Shown here piece after piece: positions 61,739 to 64,000 of a stretch of 64,000 bases of DNA. The position numbers were made by a program, and so were the translations under genes. How positions within the stretch are numbered: the first letter of the stretch is position 1; the number at the start of each line of letters is the position of its first letter. This DNA is from Candidatus Dadabacteria bacterium UBA1144. GTDB lineage: Bacteria; Desulfobacterota_D; UBA1144. The notes under the pieces are model-generated. The model was not told the origin of the DNA, did not search any database, and saw nothing but the letters and a program-made list of their open reading frames with translations. The stretch lies in the NCBI GenBank assembly GCA_002311855.1, contig DCAB01000019.1:48157-112156 (forward strand). The letters run 5' to 3'.

Positions 61739-62173
61739 CTAAGGGCGTGGTTTTAATTCTCTGATAAATTCGTCCCAATGAAGTTCGTCATTTGTTAATT
61801 TTTTAATTTTGTACCCCATTTTTTTATAGGTTTTATATTCGGGAAAGAGTTTTTGTGTTATAGCATCTCTATTTTTAAGCCACTTATCTATGGAGTCATA
61901 GTTCTTAAATTTAACAACGGTTTTAAAAGTCCAAGTATGGTCTTTTGTGTGAATTCGGTGAGCATAAATTCTTATACCATCAACGACCAAATCCATCTTA
62001 CGTGCTTCCTCCCAAAATGGCTTCCAATATTTTGCGTAGAGACTTAGGAATTCATCCCTATTCTCAGATGATACATGCCAATAGCTTTCTTCTATCACAG
62101 GGCTTTCAGATTGAGCGGTCAAGGGGAAAGCCATAAAGGCAAAAATACAAAAAAACGCAATAAACTTTCTCAT
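61739..62173 (-). CDS. Secreted protein, dimeric alpha-beta barrel-like
   Basis: A Sec signal peptide (MRKFIAFFCIFAFMAFPLTA, cleaved after about residue 20) leads a 124-residue domain. YWHVSSENRDEFLSLYAKYW, VDGIRIYAHRI and FKNYDSIDKWL suggest a ferredoxin-like, ABM-type barrel. Function is unknown. On this strand TATAAA ends 6 nt before the ATG, another leaderless candidate. Confidence 0.65.
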   Translation of the reverse strand: MRKFIAFFCIFAFMAFPLTAQSESPVIEESYWHVSSENRDEFLSLYAKYWKPFWEEARKMDLVVDGIRIYAHRIHTKDHTWTFKTVVKFKNYDSIDKWLKNRDAITQKLFPEYKTYKKMGYKIKKLTNDELHWDEFIRELKPRP

Positions 62174-62179
62174 AAGTAC

Positions 62180-62185
62180 TTTATA
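62180..62185 (-). promoter_or_regulatory. -10-like TATAAA, 6 nt before an ATG
   Basis: On the minus strand TATAAA ends 6 nt before ATG 62173, with no Shine-Dalgarno sequence. Confidence 0.35.
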
Positions 62186-62259
62186 ATATAATCTACTATA
62201 TTCTAGGATGTAAAATTTTTTGTATTTTCTACAATAATTTTTTACTGTAGTTTAATGAA

Positions 62260-62679
62260 ATGAAATTCTTTCACAAGGACTCATTCGATGTTAAAACAAA
62301 AGGTTTTAATGACATTATTGATGTCACCGGTGAAGTAATTTCTATACTCAAAAAATCACAAATTAACAATGGTGCGTTAAATGTTTTTGTTGTTGGCTCA
62401 ACTGTAGGTGTAACAACAATAGAATATGAAGAAGGTGCATTGTCGGATTTTAAAGAAGCATTTGATAGAGTTGCCCCAATGGATGCGTTCTATGCTCACA
62501 ATCAAAGATGGGGAGATGGTAACGGCTTCTCACATATTAGAGCAGCTATTTTGGGTCCATCGCTGTCTGTCCCTTTTTCGAAAAATCTCATTGAACTTGG
62601 GACTTGGCAACAAATTGTTCTTGTAGATTTTGATAATAGGCCACGAAATAGAGAGGTAATCGTTAGCATTCACGGGTAG
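62260..62679 (+). CDS. yjbQ: YjbQ/UPF0047 family protein (thiamine-phosphate synthase-like)
   Basis: The 139 residues match the YjbQ family: VVGSTVGVTTIEYEEG, then AHNQRWGDGNGFSHIRAA and LGPSLSVPF, and the terminal VIVSIHG. Members have weak thiamine-phosphate synthase activity and unclear physiological roles. The ATG at 62260 lacks a good Shine-Dalgarno sequence. Decayed coding sequence follows it. Confidence 0.85.
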   Translation: MKFFHKDSFDVKTKGFNDIIDVTGEVISILKKSQINNGALNVFVVGSTVGVTTIEYEEGALSDFKEAFDRVAPMDAFYAHNQRWGDGNGFSHIRAAILGPSLSVPFSKNLIELGTWQQIVLVDFDNRPRNREVIVSIHG

Positions 62680-63035
62680 CATAACGCAATTGTCTTTTAA
62701 TGAAGAAACAAATTCATGTGATTTACAACATACAATTTGAAGATATAGGTTTTTTGAAAAATCTGACAAAGGGAACACGATATAAGCTTTTGGAATACAA
62801 CGCAGTTACGGATTTCAATTTCATATCGAAGTTACATCAAGTGGTTTGGAATTATGGTACTCAGGTCATAGTGGAGAGATAAAGGAAGAGGAAATAGATA
62901 TTAGAAGATTGAGACAAGAAAGCGCTAAAAAGCTCCGGAGCTAGAACATATATCAAGAAATATTATGTCAAAAATTTTAATTTAAAAAATAATAATAGAT
63001 AAATTAGTCTTTTGACAATATACTCAAATTAGTGA
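62680..63035. other. Gap with decayed coding traces
   Basis: No intact gene of normal length is evident. Frames between 62690 and 62944 have coding character but are broken by stops in one frame and end early in another (see the pseudogene entry). The rest (62945-63035) is AT-rich non-coding; a TTGACA at about 63013 has no -10 at the right distance. Confidence 0.4.
62690..62944 (+). pseudogene. Remnant of an unknown gene
   Basis: One frame from TTG 62690 reads through TGA at 62738 and TAA at 62783 and then stays open to TAG 62944, encoding FQFHIEVTSSGLELWYSGH and KEEEIDIRRLRQESAKK, which look like real protein. A second frame starting at ATG 62700 gives 60 residues. Neither is convincing alone, so this is probably a small gene broken by mutations. 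Family unknown. Confidence 0.35.
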
Positions 63036-63368
63036 ATGAAAACTAGAATATTAATTAATGAAATTCAAGCTCTTATAGAATTAGCTCCTGATAAATTTGT
63101 AACTTTAAAAGATATTTATAAACATATTGAATTACTAAAAATTAATGTGCCACGTGGAAGTATTAGAGCAAGAATTTGTGAAAGGACTGTCAATTCTGTT
63201 ACCTTTTGGTCCAAAAAAAATGAGGCGATTTTCTTTAGATTAGGTCCTGACAAAAAAAGAAATACTAGTTACACATTATTCAAATATCTTCCTCATGATT
63301 TTCACAAGATTAAAGAAAATTTCCAAGATAGTATTAAACCAAGTTTTGAAGATCTATTTAAATTGTAG
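63036..63368 (+). CDS. Hypothetical protein, possible winged-helix domain
   Basis: The 110-residue basic protein (MKTRILINEIQALIEL, RGSIRARICERTVN, then a hairpin with FFRLGPDKKRNTSYTLFKY) has the helix-helix-recognition helix-hairpin order of a winged helix, as seen in DNA-binding domains of restriction-type proteins. No clear family signature is present. The ATG at 63036 lacks a Shine-Dalgarno sequence. It ends before a 190-nt very AT-rich spacer. Confidence 0.55.
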   Translation: MKTRILINEIQALIELAPDKFVTLKDIYKHIELLKINVPRGSIRARICERTVNSVTFWSKKNEAIFFRLGPDKKRNTSYTLFKYLPHDFHKIKENFQDSIKPSFEDLFKL

Positions 63369-63560
63369 CCTTCCATTTTACACTATGTAAATTGTAAATC
63401 TATAAACAATGTAGATTATTATAATAATTAATATAACAATATAAGCTAATTAGATAAGCTAATCTTTAACTATTATATATTTATATATTATTTTTACTAA
63501 TAATTGGATGTATTACTTTTTTAATAATTATGGATAACTTAATAAAATTAGCGACGTATT

Positions 63561-63878
63561 CTAATTTGATTTGAATTTTAAATGGTATTGTTTTCCGTCA
63601 AATTTGTCAAAAAGTACATTTACTAACGGATGTTGTATTTCTGATGGGTCACTGTTATCTCCAATATTTCTCTCAGATACGTATGTTGTATATTCTTCAC
63701 CGTTAACCAATACATGATACCAGGGCTTGTCTTTTGGTGGGAGAGACATTGCTACTTCTTTGTACCATTCTTCACTACCTTGATAATTTGGATCTATATC
63801 AAATATTACACCCGTATATTCAAAAAGTTTATGAACCACGATTTGTCCTATTTTAAATTTTGCCCTACTATCTACCAT
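63561..63878 (-). CDS. hspQ: Heat shock protein HspQ
   Basis: HspQ (YccV) binds hemimethylated DNA in vitro and activates Lon-dependent proteolysis. The 105 residues contain KFKIGQIVVHKLFEYTGVIF, DPNYQGSEEWY and KPWYHVLVNGEEYTTYVSER, the family signatures, and HPLVNVLFDKF at the end. TAGAAT lies 8 nt before the ATG on this strand, with no Shine-Dalgarno sequence. Its presence favours a proteobacterial-like host. Confidence 0.9.
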   Translation of the reverse strand: MVDSRAKFKIGQIVVHKLFEYTGVIFDIDPNYQGSEEWYKEVAMSLPPKDKPWYHVLVNGEEYTTYVSERNIGDNSDPSEIQHPLVNVLFDKFDGKQYHLKFKSN

Positions 63879-64000
63879 TTATTATTATTCTACCTTAATG
63901 TTTGAATTATTGGATAGCAATTATTGGTTAATTTTATTTTTAATCATAAATTTTCCAATTGATAAATAATCAAGTTTTTTACGTTGGTTTGGAATATCTA

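Noticed and set aside
63001..63035. TTGACA near 63013 as a promoter for the winged-helix-like gene
   Set aside because: The -10 would fall inside the coding sequence at any normal spacing.
63369..63560. AT-rich region with a DnaA-box-like TTATCCATA (minus strand, near 63530) as a replication origin
   Set aside because: Only one imperfect box is present and there is no dnaA, dnaN or other origin-linked gene.

Overview
The window is AT-rich chromosomal DNA from a free-living, aerobic, Gram-negative bacterium with a compact genome. Gene density is very high and neighbouring genes often overlap by a few bases, including at tail-to-tail junctions. There are no insertion sequences, no CRISPR array and no tRNA or rRNA genes that I can see. 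A beta-barrel outer-membrane-like protein ending in Phe, HflK/HflC, HspQ, a DUF2939 protein and an OadGAB-type sodium pump point to a proteobacterial-grade Gram-negative. The three-subunit succinate dehydrogenase with a large five-helix anchor, and the CysO-like sulfur carrier beside thrC, are more typical of actinobacteria and several uncultured marine lineages. I cannot name the phylum; an uncultured marine lineage (Dadabacteria- or SAR324-like) is only a guess.

Layout. 1-8.0 kb: end of nusA, then infB, a DHH phosphoesterase, truB, rpsO, pnp and miaA (translation and RNA metabolism, + strand). 8.0-10.4 kb: a half-size TauE/SafE permease and a membrane-anchored protein (- strand), then a double-ATPase oligopeptide-type ABC protein. 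10.4-14.2 kb: rpmF, fabD, fabG, acpP, fabF, rpiB. 14.2-23.9 kb: most of the TCA cycle as one + strand run (acnA, icd, mdh, sdhCAB, sucC). 23.9-28.9 kb: dnaK, rpmE, ppx/gppA, grpE, dnaJ. 28.9-30.4 kb: thrC and a sulfur-carrier gene on the - strand. 30.6-35.1 kb: a metallo-beta-lactamase-fold hydrolase and full-length cobalamin-dependent metH. 35.1-42.3 kb: HAD enzymes, a half-size EamA transporter, hemB, an M20 peptidase, lpd and a short-chain dehydrogenase. 42.3-51.6 kb: ileS, ndh, a RecB/Cas4-like nuclease, a DUF2939 protein, a glutamate-type symporter, hflKC and a YdjM-like membrane protein. 51.6-55.7 kb: a decayed gene, then oadGAB on the - strand. 55.9-64 kb is the accessory-looking end: phosphoesterase, alpha/beta hydrolase, pgsA, an FTR1-like iron permease, three very small genes, an outer-membrane-like protein, GGCT, an enoyl-CoA hydratase, YjbQ, hypotheticals and hspQ.

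How it works together. The core is respiratory: TCA enzymes feed succinate dehydrogenase and NDH-2, while OadGAB couples oxaloacetate/pyruvate chemistry to a sodium gradient that a DAACS-type symporter could use. MetH, ThrC and a CysO-like carrier suggest linked sulfur and aspartate-family amino-acid metabolism.

Most notable observations: a Cys/His cluster in SdhC compatible with the membrane-embedded Rieske-type centre described for mycobacterial Sdh1; a DnaJ that keeps only one of its two zinc sites; a recurrent -10-like hexamer about 6 nt before start codons lacking a Shine-Dalgarno sequence, suggesting leaderless mRNAs; a sulfur-carrier tail ending Gly-Gly-Ile; a MORN-like gene broken by frameshifts and a stop; a probable ATT start codon; and several unlisted small membrane proteins. 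Locally missing partners are rbfA, plsX/fabH and sucD. All functional assignments come from reading motifs by eye, with no database search.
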